Assembly (NCBI GenBank): GCA_900541045.1
Contig: UQID01000016.1
Location: forward strand, 1 to 58,323
DNA: 58,323 bases
Source: an uncultured Collinsella sp.
Lineage (GTDB): Bacteria; Actinomycetota; Coriobacteriia; Coriobacteriales; Coriobacteriaceae
Direction of reading: 5' to 3'
In this document: positions 41,748-51,771 of the stretch, piece by piece
How the letters are laid out: each line of letters begins with the position of its first letter
Numbering within the stretch: the first letter of the stretch is position 1
Translations under genes and position numbers: made by a program
Notes under the pieces: model-generated
Seen by the model: the letters and a program-made list of their open reading frames with translations, nothing else
What the model was told of the DNA's origin: nothing
The model's database searches: none

Positions 41748-44700
41748 TTAAGCGCGGCGCTTCATGGCCCACGCCAGCAGCAGAGCTGCCACACCGGCTG
41801 CGAGTCCGGCACCAGCCATGGCATACGTGCTGTCGCCGGACTCGGGCAACGTCTCCTTACCGGCCTTCTTCTTAGGCTTGGAAGTCGTAGTCGTGGTCGT
41901 AGTAGTAGTCGTAGTGGTCTGGCCAGGAGCGGGCTTGGCGGCCTCGGCAACGGTGAAGGTCGTCTCGGCAGTGCCCGTAGCCGAAACCACGCTCAGCTTG
42001 TGTTCGCCCACGCCGAGCGTCTTTAGGAAGCTCGCCTTGAGCGTCACGATCGTAGAGCCCTCGGTGAGCACGTAGTTCTCGGCGGCGACTTCCCTATCGT
42101 CGACCAGCACCTTCTGGAAGTACCTGATCGGCGCGTTCGAGCGGAAGCTCAGGTTCTTGGCGGTGTCGACCGTAATCGCCTGACCCTTACCGTCGATGAT
42201 CTCGGGCTTCAGAATCGCGATCTCCTCGGTCTTGCCCTTCTCGCCGCAGACGGTGCACTCTTGATGCTTCTCGCCCTTGGCCTCAACGGTCGCCGGCGTA
42301 TCGACGACCCACTCAAAGGTATGCTCGGCCTTGTCGAGGACTTCGCCGCAGCGGCAGACATGCCAGTGGTTCTTGGCGTCGTGTGCCCAGCCGGAGCCGT
42401 CGGGCTCGTGCTTAAGCACGCCCTCGACCGTCACATTCACGTCGTGCTCGACGTCCTTAAGCTCAAAGGTGCCGGCGTCGGAGAGCTTAACGGCCTTACC
42501 GTCAACCTTTACGGCGTAGTCCTTGCTCGTAAAGTACGCACCGTCGATGCTGATGGCGAGCTTTGCGGAACCGTGCCAGTCGAGCTCGGTTGCCGTCGAG
42601 GTGAGCGTGTATCCCACCTGGTTGTCCGGCAGCGTCACGACGAGCTTGCGGCCCGCCTTCACGGTAACCTCGGTAACGGCAGAGGCGTCGTAGTTGGTCT
42701 TGGACTGGTAGCGCACCTCGTACATGCCGGCGGCGAGGTCTTTGAGCTCGGTCACGCCCTCGCCCACGGCCTGGTACTCGGCGGCGCCCTGAGCGCGCCA
42801 CTCCATGGTGCCGTCGACGCCCGTTATCTTGCCATCCTTCTTGCCGCTCACGGTCTCCGCCTCGGCCTGGACCACCGGCGCGTCCTGCGCGGCATTCTTG
42901 ATGGAGAACTCGCACGTCAGGCCCTCAGTCGGCAGCGCGTAGTTGCCAGCGGCCTTGCCCGTCAGCGCACCGAGGGTCGCCGTGTAAGAAGTGCCGGCCT
43001 CGGTCTGGGAGCCCTCGACGGTCGCGCCGAGGTCATCATTGCCGATAACATTGCCGAGCGTGGCCACAGGGCAGTGCTCCTTGCCGTCATAGGTGAACTC
43101 GGTGGTGCCCCACGTCACAGTGAGCAGACGCTGGTTGATGGTGAACATGCCGTCGACGAACGTGATGCTGTAGTTGGGGTTTGCACCCTCGGGCTGCGTC
43201 AGCTGCAGAGCATAGCCGCCCTCGCGCACGTTGTCGTCATCTTCGCGCTCGATCTCGAGGCCCTGAAGCGTTTCGCCCGCGACAAGCTCGCCGGATGTGA
43301 TCGTCCACGTAAACACGGGGTCGGCCTCGCCATAGGTCTTGGAGGCATCGTCGGCCGCAACCGTGATCGGGCACGGCTTGACCTCGAGCGTGACCTCGCC
43401 CTCGGCGGTCGTACCGTCGATCGTCACCTTATAGGAAACAGTCAGTGTGCCAACGTCGCGGATCTTGGGGGCCTCGGAGGACCAGTTCTTGCCGTCGGTG
43501 CTGTACTGGGCCGTCGCGCCCTCGGGCAGTCTCGTCGCATCGACCGTATGATACGCACCGTCGTACTCGTCGGAGTAGCCAGCGATAGCGGCAGCCGGAA
43601 TCTCAACTGCAGGCAACGCATGTCCACAGACCGTGCACTGCTGATGCTTGGAGCCAGCCTCGGTTGCCGTGGGCGCCTTGTCGACAACCCACTCAAAGGT
43701 GTGCGCAGCCTCGTCGATCTTCTCGCCGCAGGTGCACTCGTGCCAGTGCGCGTTATCGTCGGAGAGCCACTTATCGTTCACGGCCTCGTGCTTGTGCACA
43801 CCCTCAACCGTGATGGCGGTATTCTCCTCGACATCGCTCAGGACGAACCTTCCGTCCTCGTTCTTCTCGAGAAGCACGCCGTTTGCCTTGACAGCAAAGT
43901 CGTCGCCCGCGTAGTAGCCATCGGAGATCTTTACCGAGAACTCCACGCTTTCGTGCCACTGCAGTCTGTTCGGGCTATGCCACACTATCGAGTACGCGTC
44001 ATTTTTCTCGGACAGGGTGACGTTCAGGTACTTGCCCTTGCCGACATGCACTTCCACAGGCGTGGACGGCATGTAATTATTGGTCTCGGCATACCAGACC
44101 TGGTAGTCGCCAGCGGCAAGATTCTCAATCTTACTGTCTTCGGAAACCATGGTCTCGCCATCGGCGTCCCCGGCTTCGGTGCGGAACAGGCGGTAGGCGA
44201 CGCCGCCGCGCGCGCCTTCGATCTTGCCGTCGCACTTGCCACGGATGGTTTCGGCGGTAGCCTTCAGGCCCTGAGGCTTCTCCTGCTCGGCCTTATAAAT
44301 CGTGTAGGTATACTCAAGGTTTTCGGTAGGAAGGGCATAGTTCTTGATGACCTCGGGGTCACCGGCGAGGCCCGTCACCTTTGCCGGATAGCTACCGGCA
44401 TCGATGCCCGTCGCGTTCTCGACCTCATAGGAGACCTTGCCCTCGTCACCCTCGGCAACATTGCTGACCGTGACCTTGGGGCCCTGAGGCTTGCCGTTAT
44501 AGGTATACGTTCCGACCGTCCAGCCAACACCAATCTGGCGCTTGGTGATCTCGAACGTGCCGGTCTGGAGAAGCGTCAGTTCATAGTTACCCTGCCTGAT
44601 CTTGTCCACCGTGTTGAGGGGCTCGCGCTGCTCAATCGTCAGCTTATAGGTGCCCACGTTCTCGCCGGGCTCACGGTGAATCTTGAGCCAAGAGAGCGAC

Positions 44701-47700
44701 TCGCCATTGGGGATCGTGCCCTCAACAGCCTCGAGTTTAAAGTTCGGATCGTCATAACCGTACACCTTTGAAGCATCCTTGGGCTTCACCGTCACCGGAC
44801 AGGGATCGACCTTAAGCTCGACTTCGCCCTTGCAGGACTCACCAGACACGAGCTTTGCCTTAAACTCGAAGGTCTTGGTGCCGGCATCGCGGATGCTCGG
44901 AGTCGTTTCGAGCCACAGCGTATCGCCCTTCATGCGGTACTGGATAGATGCGATGGTATTGGTGTCAACCGTCACGCTGTGCCACTCGCCATCGTAGGTG
45001 CCCGAGTAGCCCTTGATGCCGAAGGCGGGGATCTCGACAGGCTCGCGCTCGTAGCCGCACGTCTTGCAGCGCTCATGCTTGGAACCGGGCTTATCAGCCG
45101 TAGCGGCCTGGTCGACGACCCACTCAAAGTCATGCTTTGCGCGGTCAACGTCCTCCTTGCCACAGGTGCAGGTGTTCCAGTGTTCGGCGTCGTCGTGTTT
45201 CCAACCGCTACCGTCGGCCTTCTTAGGGCCGTCCTTGACCTCAACCGTCAGGGCCTCGGAGGCGTTGTGGTTACGGTCGGCCTTAAGACGAACGCTGTAT
45301 TTGCCAGCGGCGAGGCCCTTAACCGACGTCTCGCCTTCGGCAATCCGCTGATAGTCGCTGGCAACCTCGGCTTTCCACTCGTAGGTGTTATCAATCCCGT
45401 CGATGCTGCCGTCCGCCAAGGCATGCCCGGTCGCGGCCGTCGTCTTGACGTCCTTGGGAGCGGCCTGATCGGCGGGGGCGATCTTGATCTTAAGCTTGCC
45501 CTGCACCGGCACGTAGTCGGGTGCGGTAATACGGTACTTAATTGTCTCGGCACACACGTTGTCATAGATATCGCGCGTGACATTGGTATAGGAGGGGATT
45601 CGGTCTTCGTACAGCAAGCCACCATCGACGCTATATTCGATCTGCATGCCCTCGGGGGCGTTGTCGACCGTCACCGACGGCGAGTGAGCCTTGCCATCAT
45701 AGGTGCCGTCAAAGCCCTTGGCCTGAACATTCTCGAACTGCGTGCCGTAGATGCTCCAGTAGAAAAACTTGCCGTATGCAAAGTTTCCCAGACCCCAAGC
45801 CTGGCTCCTATACGCACCGGGATCTTTCTCCGAAACCGATTCGCCCCAAGCGAGGCGTTCGAAATCGACGCCCTCTTTAAGCTCAATCCATTCGTCACCA
45901 AGCTTATACGTCACCTTAATGCGAGGCGTTATCTCCTCACCCGTCCACTTATAAGACGGAACGTCGTTGAGCACGTCACCGTTGCTGAACCTGACGTTAT
46001 CCTTCAGCTTGTCGTAGCCAATGATTTCGACCTTGCAAAGATCCTTGCGGTTGGAGTCCTTCTCCGCAAGCGAGGCAGGGTTGATCTTGAACACGCGCTC
46101 GAGCGTAACATCGTTCTGCCCCTCGACGGCAACCGTCGCCACCACGCGATAGATGCCCGCATCGCACGGCTGCGACCCTTCCATCTCGATGCCCACGGTG
46201 TCATTCTCATCAGCGCAACGGTAAAAGCGTGCGCTCACAATCTTTACCTTGCCCTGGGCCACAGCGTTGTCCTTTTGAGACGGCTTAGTCGTAGCAAGCA
46301 CGGCGTCGCGCTGTTTGCCGTTGTAGGTAAAGCTCAGGTCGCCGCTCTTGGACGACATCAGCGAGATCGTCTCGCCGTCCCTGGAGTAGACACAGTGTGA
46401 GGCCTCATACTGTCCGTTGCACGTAGCCGCGATGCTGTACCCATCCTTGTTGGCGGAATAGGTCCACTCGTGCTCGTGCTTGCGATGGATGACCTTGACC
46501 TCGCCACCGGCAACGTCGTATGCAAGGTCGGCGTTGGCAAGCTTGAGCCTGCTCGCGAGATCCTCCTGCGAAAGATCGCTCGTGCCGAGGTTCACATATT
46601 CATAGTAGTAGTGCTGCTTATTGGATTCGGAATCGAACTTGGAATCGTCGACAGACAGGGCAGCTTCGCCCGTAAAAGACTTATCGACATGAACCTTACC
46701 GTAGCTGCCGATTTCGGATGCGTCGACACCCTTCGCCTTGACCGTAGTGACCTTGGTGTTGCCGGCGAGCGTCACAGAACCAAGAGCGTAAACCGCGCAG
46801 CGTTTCTCGTCCTGACCGCTTATGTCACGACCGTTGAAATAATCAGAGGGGAACACGAACGAATCGTCGATAACCGTACCGTTTATGGTGCACGACGCAT
46901 CCTTTGCCACCGCAATGGCACTCGTCATGTGCATCTGATATTGAATATCCCACACCTTGAACATATAAGAGCAGGGTCCATTCCATGACGTGTTATTTGT
47001 TGAACGAATGCTGCAGTTATTCAGAGCAACTATGGCATTTTTGACGCCGATATTGCCCGCATGCACATGACCGCTCTCAACCTTCATCTCGTCGCATGCA
47101 ATCATTCCCTGACTGTTGTTTTCGAACGTGCAGCCGTTCAACGTAACTTTTGGAGTCTTCGACCGCCCGACCACGCTCAAGGCGCCGACGCAATCATCGC
47201 TATTATTCTTAAACGTGCAGTTGACAAACGTTGCATCCACCGCGACCTGGCTGCCTCTGATAGTCACAGGCGCCGGCGAGGCTTCGTAAATTTCATTACC
47301 CTGGTCAACCTTGAATGCGTTGTTCTTGCAGCATTTCCAACCGCTGACATTCACGTTCGTGAAGCTGGCCGTCTCCCCCGCACCCATGGTTCCATAGAGC
47401 GTGATTGCCCGAACGGTATCTTTGTTATCGGTCCTTGAAACAAGCTTGAGGTTTTTCACGGAAAGGTTGAGGCTCTTGCCCGTATTCGGCTTATCGACAC
47501 CTCCACGCGCTTCGTAATCGTTGCTATCGCTCAAAAACGTTTTTCCATCGCAGCGGACCTCGGTCAAGGCGCCCGAATCACCGATGAACTCGACATAACC
47601 GCCCTTAAGCACAAAGAGGGGGTGCTGCGAATACGTAAGGTCGCGCTTGACGGTCAGCGGACCGCCCAGAGACGAGCTGTCGGTGAAATATAGGCGGGTC

Positions 47701-47966
47701 GGATTCTCCTTGGTGCCGCCCTCGACCTCATAGTGGTCGATATCAACCGTGCCGGCAAACCGATAGTCTTTGCCGCCGGAAAGTTGGATTACATCACTTT
47801 CGCCATACGAAAGCTCGCTTTTCAGGTGTTTCGGTTTGATCGCGGCGGACGGATACGCCTCCGCTACCGTAGGCGTGGCGAGCGTCGTCACCGCACCCCC
47901 AAGCGCCAGCGCTGCAGCCAGCACGCAAGCAGCAAGTCTGCGCATCCTCATCTTCTTCTCCCTCAT
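41748..47966 (-). CDS. Giant sortase-anchored surface protein with beta-helix and MBG-like repeats
   Basis: A 2072-residue cell-wall protein. A signal peptide (RRLAACVLAAALALGGAV) is followed by a region with short repeated strands typical of a right-handed beta-helix (about 60-480). The rest is built of repeats. Three copies of an HW-x-CxCG ... FEWVVD-x-A ... KH-x-x-C-x-x-CG block alternate with MBG-like beta domains (YSGTYDGEWHSV, ASKVYGYDDPNFKL, TYTYNGKPQGPKV). The C-terminus has a run of 12 Thr, an LPESG sorting signal near 2040, a hydrophobic helix and KRRA. No sortase is in the window. Start is ATG 47966 or 47969 behind AAGGGGAG. Expected role: adhesion to host or matrix. Confidence 0.88.
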   Translation of the reverse strand: MREKKMRMRRLAACVLAAALALGGAVTTLATPTVAEAYPSAAIKPKHLKSELSYGESDVIQLSGGKDYRFAGTVDIDHYEVEGGTKENPTRLYFTDSSSLGGPLTVKRDLTYSQHPLFVLKGGYVEFIGDSGALTEVRCDGKTFLSDSNDYEARGGVDKPNTGKSLNLSVKNLKLVSRTDNKDTVRAITLYGTMGAGETASFTNVNVSGWKCCKNNAFKVDQGNEIYEASPAPVTIRGSQVAVDATFVNCTFKNNSDDCVGALSVVGRSKTPKVTLNGCTFENNSQGMIACDEMKVESGHVHAGNIGVKNAIVALNNCSIRSTNNTSWNGPCSYMFKVWDIQYQMHMTSAIAVAKDASCTINGTVIDDSFVFPSDYFNGRDISGQDEKRCAVYALGSVTLAGNTKVTTVKAKGVDASEIGSYGKVHVDKSFTGEAALSVDDSKFDSESNKQHYYYEYVNLGTSDLSQEDLASRLKLANADLAYDVAGGEVKVIHRKHEHEWTYSANKDGYSIAATCNGQYEASHCVYSRDGETISLMSSKSGDLSFTYNGKQRDAVLATTKPSQKDNAVAQGKVKIVSARFYRCADENDTVGIEMEGSQPCDAGIYRVVATVAVEGQNDVTLERVFKINPASLAEKDSNRKDLCKVEIIGYDKLKDNVRFSNGDVLNDVPSYKWTGEEITPRIKVTYKLGDEWIELKEGVDFERLAWGESVSEKDPGAYRSQAWGLGNFAYGKFFYWSIYGTQFENVQAKGFDGTYDGKAHSPSVTVDNAPEGMQIEYSVDGGLLYEDRIPSYTNVTRDIYDNVCAETIKYRITAPDYVPVQGKLKIKIAPADQAAPKDVKTTAATGHALADGSIDGIDNTYEWKAEVASDYQRIAEGETSVKGLAAGKYSVRLKADRNHNASEALTVEVKDGPKKADGSGWKHDDAEHWNTCTCGKEDVDRAKHDFEWVVDQAATADKPGSKHERCKTCGYEREPVEIPAFGIKGYSGTYDGEWHSVTVDTNTIASIQYRMKGDTLWLETTPSIRDAGTKTFEFKAKLVSGESCKGEVELKVDPCPVTVKPKDASKVYGYDDPNFKLEAVEGTIPNGESLSWLKIHREPGENVGTYKLTIEQREPLNTVDKIRQGNYELTLLQTGTFEITKRQIGVGWTVGTYTYNGKPQGPKVTVSNVAEGDEGKVSYEVENATGIDAGSYPAKVTGLAGDPEVIKNYALPTENLEYTYTIYKAEQEKPQGLKATAETIRGKCDGKIEGARGGVAYRLFRTEAGDADGETMVSEDSKIENLAAGDYQVWYAETNNYMPSTPVEVHVGKGKYLNVTLSEKNDAYSIVWHSPNRLQWHESVEFSVKISDGYYAGDDFAVKANGVLLEKNEDGRFVLSDVEENTAITVEGVHKHEAVNDKWLSDDNAHWHECTCGEKIDEAAHTFEWVVDKAPTATEAGSKHQQCTVCGHALPAVEIPAAAIAGYSDEYDGAYHTVDATRLPEGATAQYSTDGKNWSSEAPKIRDVGTLTVSYKVTIDGTTAEGEVTLEVKPCPITVAADDASKTYGEADPVFTWTITSGELVAGETLQGLEIEREDDDNVREGGYALQLTQPEGANPNYSITFVDGMFTINQRLLTVTWGTTEFTYDGKEHCPVATLGNVIGNDDLGATVEGSQTEAGTSYTATLGALTGKAAGNYALPTEGLTCEFSIKNAAQDAPVVQAEAETVSGKKDGKITGVDGTMEWRAQGAAEYQAVGEGVTELKDLAAGMYEVRYQSKTNYDASAVTEVTVKAGRKLVVTLPDNQVGYTLTSTATELDWHGSAKLAISIDGAYFTSKDYAVKVDGKAVKLSDAGTFELKDVEHDVNVTVEGVLKHEPDGSGWAHDAKNHWHVCRCGEVLDKAEHTFEWVVDTPATVEAKGEKHQECTVCGEKGKTEEIAILKPEIIDGKGQAITVDTAKNLSFRSNAPIRYFQKVLVDDREVAAENYVLTEGSTIVTLKASFLKTLGVGEHKLSVVSATGTAETTFTVAEAAKPAPGQTTTTTTTTTTTTSKPKKKAGKETLPESGDSTYAMAGAGLAAGVAALLLAWAMKRRA

Positions 47967-48208
47967 CATAGCTCCCCTTACCCCTATGCTTTCGCAATGT
48001 TCGTTATCGCCTGGCGCCGGCGGCCGGCATGATTCCCCGTCCGACCGCCGGCATCGATTGACGTGTGTATCCATGGAGTATTGTGCGGTCGTCAAAACTG
48101 ACGCCCTGCCGCTTGGCGCGAGTTGCACGCCTTGGGGCGCAAATGGGACACGCCTCCGCGGGCGGCGCGCACCCAATGTGGCAAAATCGAACTACTAAGG
48201 GGGCTCGA
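47967..48208. promoter_or_regulatory. Divergent promoter region, surface protein / LytTR system
   Basis: This 242-bp region separates the giant surface protein (minus) from the two-component system (plus). It contains the inverted repeat GCCGGCGG/CCGCCGGC and, for the minus strand, a TTGACG (48090-48095) with a GATACA 18 bp downstream. I cannot identify a clear pair of LytTR direct repeats by eye. Confidence 0.4.
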
Positions 48209-48931
48209 ATGCTCAAGATTATCGCCTGCGACGACGACGTCGCTTTTCTAGATAGACTGCACCGGATGATCGACCGCTGGTCGACCGAGACGGGCACGGC
48301 AGTCGACGTTGCGCTCGTCACGCGCGGCGAGGACCTGCTGGCCCGCCATGCCGCATCGCGTGCCGACATCATTCTGCTCGACATGATCATGCCGCTCGTC
48401 AACGGCATGGATACCGCGCGGGAGCTGCGCCAATCCGACACCGCCGTGCGCCTGGTGTTCCTCACCTCATCGCCCGAGTTCGCGCTGGAGTCCTATGAGG
48501 TCCGCGCCTTCGACTACCTGCTCAAGCCCGTAACGTACGAACGCCTGGCGCAACTGCTCGACGAGCTTTCGAGCATGCGACCCGCCGTGACCGATGAGCT
48601 CGTGACCAAAACGTCCTTTGGCTACCATGCCCTGCGCCTGTCCGATATCGAATATGCCGAGGCCCGCAACAAGCACGTGGTATTCCACCTGCGCGACGGG
48701 CGCGACATCGAGGCGCTCGAGCCGTTCCGCAACATCGAGGACCAGCTGGCCAAAAACGCAAGCTTCTTTAAATGTCACCGTAGCTACCAGGTCAACCTGC
48801 GCAATATCGACCACTTCAACCGCACGGATATCGTCATGCGCTCGGGCGCTTGCATCCCGCTGGCGCGCAGCTGCAAGCAGGGTTTCCAGGATGCCTACTT
48901 TGCGGCACGGTTCGAGAGCGGGAGGCGCTGA
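48209..48931 (+). CDS. LytTR-family response regulator
   Basis: A 240-residue regulator of the AgrA/ComE/LytR type. The receiver domain starts MLKIIACDDD, has the phosphoacceptor Asp in IILLDMIMPLVNG near 57, and the conserved Lys in FDYLLKPV. The C-terminal LytTR DNA-binding domain has IEYAEARNKHVVFHL and FFKCHRSYQVNLRNIDHF. AAGGGGG precedes ATG 48209. Its TGA overlaps the kinase ATG by one base (TGATG), so they are coupled. Confidence 0.93.
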   Translation: MLKIIACDDDVAFLDRLHRMIDRWSTETGTAVDVALVTRGEDLLARHAASRADIILLDMIMPLVNGMDTARELRQSDTAVRLVFLTSSPEFALESYEVRAFDYLLKPVTYERLAQLLDELSSMRPAVTDELVTKTSFGYHALRLSDIEYAEARNKHVVFHLRDGRDIEALEPFRNIEDQLAKNASFFKCHRSYQVNLRNIDHFNRTDIVMRSGACIPLARSCKQGFQDAYFAARFESGRR

Positions 48932-50208
48932 TGCTCCCCACGGCCGAGATGATGCTTTGGGCAATTCACCACGCAACGACCCTGCTTTTTGGCGTTTTTG
49001 CCTCGGCGGCGCTCTGCGGTATCGAGATCAACCGGCGTCATGCACTTGAGCTCGTGATGGTCAGCGCCGTAACCGGATGCGCATTCGGCCTCGCCAATGC
49101 CGTCGGCGGCGAGCTTTTTGCCCGTCAGGCATATCCACTCGTCGTGCATCTGCCGCTCGTCATCTATCTGTGCGCGCGCTATCGCCTGAGCCCGCTGCTC
49201 GTTATGTTGGGCGTCACCAGTGCTTATCTGAGCTGCCAGTTCAGCAACTGGATGGGCATCGCCGCACTCGCCGCCACCAACTCGCAAATCGCGTACTACG
49301 TGGCACGCATTATCACCACGGCAGTCGTCTTTGCGATCCTGCTGCATTGGGCCAGCGACATCGGTCCGCGCCTGGCGGTCAAAAGCCCTACCGAGCTCGA
49401 GATTCTGCTCATCCTGCCGCTCGTCTATTACATCTTTGACTACGCCACCAATGTCTACACCACGCTCTTCCACTCGGGCTCCGTGGTGACGGTTGAGTTT
49501 TTGGCGTTTGCGCTTTGCGCGTTCTACCTTATGTTTCTTGCTGTGTATCTGCGCGAATACGAGGCGAAGGAAATCGCCGAGCGCGAGCGCTGGATGCTCG
49601 CGACCCGCGACAGCGCGGCCATCAAGGAGCTCGAGGCTTGGCGCCAATCTGGACGTGAGCTTTCGGTCCTCCGCCATGACATGCGGCACTTCCTGCGCGG
49701 CCTTGCGGCTTTGATCGAAGAGGGCCACATCGATGAGGCGCTCGAGCGCATCGATGAGCTCTGCGAGACGAACGACCGCACCGCCGTGCGCCGCTACTGC
49801 GCCAACGACACGGTCAATATCGTGCTTTCGTCATTTAGCTCCGATATCAACCGAAACGGCATCACCGCCGATTTGCGCGCCGCCGTGCCCGAGAGCGTCC
49901 ATGTAGCCGACGTCGATCTGTTTAGCGTGCTCTCAAACGCCCTGGACAACGCCATCGTCGCCGCAAGCGCCGCTCCCCAGGGCAAGCGATTTGTCGATCT
50001 GGACCTGCGTTGCGAGGACGGGCAACTGCTACTTTTGGTCTCTAACACGTTTGGGCGCCCGCCGCGCATGGTCGACGGCATGCCCGTAGCCGGGCACACC
50101 GGACACGGCTTTGGAACCAAGAGCATTAAGCTTGCCGTCGAACGCATGAACGGCAACTGCCAGTTTCGCATCAACGGCGACCGGTTTGAGCTGCGCGCCG
50201 TGATGTAG
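48931..50208 (+). CDS. AgrC-like membrane sensor histidine kinase
   Basis: A 425-residue kinase of the GHKL/HPK10 class. The N-terminal ~215 residues hold six or seven membrane helices, as in peptide-pheromone receptors. The phosphoacceptor is the His in SVLRHDMRHFLRGL (about 248). The ATPase domain has the N-box SNALDNAIVAAS and the G-box GHGFGTKSIKLAVE. It partners the overlapping LytTR regulator. No autoinducer-peptide gene or AgrB-like protease is evident next to it, so the signal is unknown. Confidence 0.92.
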   Translation: MLPTAEMMLWAIHHATTLLFGVFASAALCGIEINRRHALELVMVSAVTGCAFGLANAVGGELFARQAYPLVVHLPLVIYLCARYRLSPLLVMLGVTSAYLSCQFSNWMGIAALAATNSQIAYYVARIITTAVVFAILLHWASDIGPRLAVKSPTELEILLILPLVYYIFDYATNVYTTLFHSGSVVTVEFLAFALCAFYLMFLAVYLREYEAKEIAERERWMLATRDSAAIKELEAWRQSGRELSVLRHDMRHFLRGLAALIEEGHIDEALERIDELCETNDRTAVRRYCANDTVNIVLSSFSSDINRNGITADLRAAVPESVHVADVDLFSVLSNALDNAIVAASAAPQGKRFVDLDLRCEDGQLLLLVSNTFGRPPRMVDGMPVAGHTGHGFGTKSIKLAVERMNGNCQFRINGDRFELRAVM

Positions 50209-50268
50209 GGACGCGCAGGCTGGCAGCCGCGTTCAACCCGTTGGGGCCGCCTTGCCGGCTCCGGTCCG

Positions 50269-50844
50269 CTACAGCGGCGCGGCTGCCGGGGTCAGCTGCT
50301 TGATGTATGCCCACATGCGCTGCTTGGCGGCTTTGTCAGTGAGCGCCGCCTCAAAACCGTCGAGCGCGAGCACGCGACGACCCTGCACATGGGCGACCAA
50401 GCCGGGCTTGAGCATGGCGGTATCGAAGTCGTCGATTGCCACGAGCATGTCGGCATAGGTCTCGCGCATGGTATCGGCCGCGCGATCGTCCAACAGCAGG
50501 ACCGCCTCGGGGTCCAAGGCCTCGAGCGCCTCGCGGAACAGCTCGCACGGCAGGCCCTCGCCTGTCGCAACCGCCCCATCGCCCGCGCCGGCAACACTTG
50601 CCAGCACGCAAAAATCCTCTGGCGCGTAGCCGATGGCGCCGAGCGCTTTGCGCAGCGCAGCACCGTCCGGACCGGCAGCCAGCTCGCCGCCCGCACGTTC
50701 GGCATCGTCTAAATCACCTTTTACCAGCACAATCGGCGAGCACGCATTTCCTGCGATACGCACGCCGCGGCCCGCGAGCGATGCGAGCTCCTGCTCGGTC
50801 GCCTGGGCGATGGCTTCTTTTTTCTGGCTTTGTGACGTGGGCAT
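50269..50844 (-). CDS. Hypothetical protein (191 residues)
   Basis: Not assigned. The sequence begins MPTSQSQKKEAIAQATEQELASLAGRGVRIAGN and looks soluble and globular. The segments GYAPEDFCVLASVAG, CELFREALEALDPEAVLLLDDRAADTM and GLVAHVQGRRVLALDGFEAALTD resemble in pattern the core of uracil-DNA-glycosylase-like folds (an alternating beta/alpha with 'LDPEAVLLLD'), but I see no catalytic motif, so this is a weak suggestion. GGAG lies 5 bases before ATG 50844. It is divergent from the thioredoxin gene. Confidence 0.65.
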   Translation of the reverse strand: MPTSQSQKKEAIAQATEQELASLAGRGVRIAGNACSPIVLVKGDLDDAERAGGELAAGPDGAALRKALGAIGYAPEDFCVLASVAGAGDGAVATGEGLPCELFREALEALDPEAVLLLDDRAADTMRETYADMLVAIDDFDTAMLKPGLVAHVQGRRVLALDGFEAALTDKAAKQRMWAYIKQLTPAAAPL

Positions 50845-50980
50845 GCGCTCTCCAATCGTTTGCGTGCCCACCATTATATAAAAGAGCCGCCTGCGAGTGG
50901 TTGCATTACGGGCCGTTGGGTATAAGCACGGTCGTACTGAGTTTTACGCGGCCGAGCCGCGTCGCACTATGGAGGTCACC

Positions 50981-51301
50981 ATGGCTGACATTAAGCAGAT
51001 TACCCCCGAGAACTTCGATTCCGTCGTTAACGGCAGCCTTCCCGTGCTGGTTGATTTTTGGGCACCGTGGTGCGGTCCCTGCCGCTCGCTCTCGCCCATT
51101 GTTGACGAAGTGGCCGACGAGCTGGCCGGCAAACTCGCCGTCGCCAAATGCAACGTCGACGACAATCAGGACCTGGCCATGAAGTTTGGCGTTATGAGCA
51201 TCCCCACGCTGGTTGTCTTTAAGAACGGCGAGGAAATCGACCGCTCCGTTGGCGCGCTGCCCAAGGCCAGGCTGCAGGCGCTGCTTGAGAAGCACCTGTA
51301 A
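50981..51301 (+). CDS. trxA: Thioredoxin
   Basis: A 106-residue thioredoxin with the active site WAPWCGPCR near 31-36, the conserved cis-Pro in SIPTLVVFKNGE and the usual fold length. It reduces protein disulphides using electrons from thioredoxin reductase (not in this window). GGAGGTCACC gives an excellent ribosome-binding site for ATG 50981; the longer frame is discarded. Confidence 0.97.
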   Translation: MADIKQITPENFDSVVNGSLPVLVDFWAPWCGPCRSLSPIVDEVADELAGKLAVAKCNVDDNQDLAMKFGVMSIPTLVVFKNGEEIDRSVGALPKARLQALLEKHL

Positions 51302-51411
51302 TACGCCGGTCATGTGCTGCCGTCCATGAGCGGTTTTGCGCCGCTCACCGGAGAGCCGGGTGCTGCGCCCGCGACCACGGATAGTATGGTAATCACAAAC
51401 AGCCCCCAGTG

Positions 51412-51449
51412 AACGGGTGCGGGTCAGACGGACTCGCACCCGTTTTCTT
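51412..51449 (+). terminator. Terminator after trxA
   Basis: AACGGGTGCG (51412-51421) pairs perfectly with CGCACCCGTT (51435-51444), followed by TTCTTA. Confidence 0.8.
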
Positions 51450-51521
51450 ATGCGGCGATGCGCAAAGCGGGCGTAGTAGAATCTGAACCACTGAATAGAC
51501 CCGTACAAAAGGAGATTTCCC

Positions 51522-51770
51522 ATGCATGACGTCGGAATGAACATGAGCCAGCTTGCCATGAGCGTCAAGCAGGTCGACGACACGATCGAGCTCGCCCACG
51601 AGTGGAGCCATCAGCTGCTGCATGCAACCGAGAACTTTGATATGGAGCGCATTGGTGCCAAGCTCGAGGCCGCCATGGCGGCGCTCCACGAGGCGCACGA
51701 CGCACTCGAGGGCTACGAGGAGGCCATCGAGGCCGACCACAACTCCGTTGGCTCCGTAAAGCTGGTGTAG
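51522..51770 (+). CDS. Small helical protein upstream of nikR (82 residues)
   Basis: Unrecognised. The whole protein looks like two amphipathic helices (QLAMSVKQVDDTIELAHEW, MERIGAKLEAAMAALHEAHDALEGYEEAI) and has five His and several Met, which might bind metal. AAGGAG lies 7 bases before ATG 51522. The nikR GTG begins 2 bp after its stop, so translation of nikR probably depends on this gene. A role linked to nickel is suggested only by context. Confidence 0.7.
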   Translation: MHDVGMNMSQLAMSVKQVDDTIELAHEWSHQLLHATENFDMERIGAKLEAAMAALHEAHDALEGYEEAIEADHNSVGSVKLV

Positions 51771-51771
51771 C

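Noticed and set aside
48065..48208. N-terminal extension of the LytTR regulator
   Set aside because: The receiver domain starts at MLKIIACDDD with a good ribosome-binding site before ATG 48209; the extra residues are unlike any receiver and cover the promoter region.
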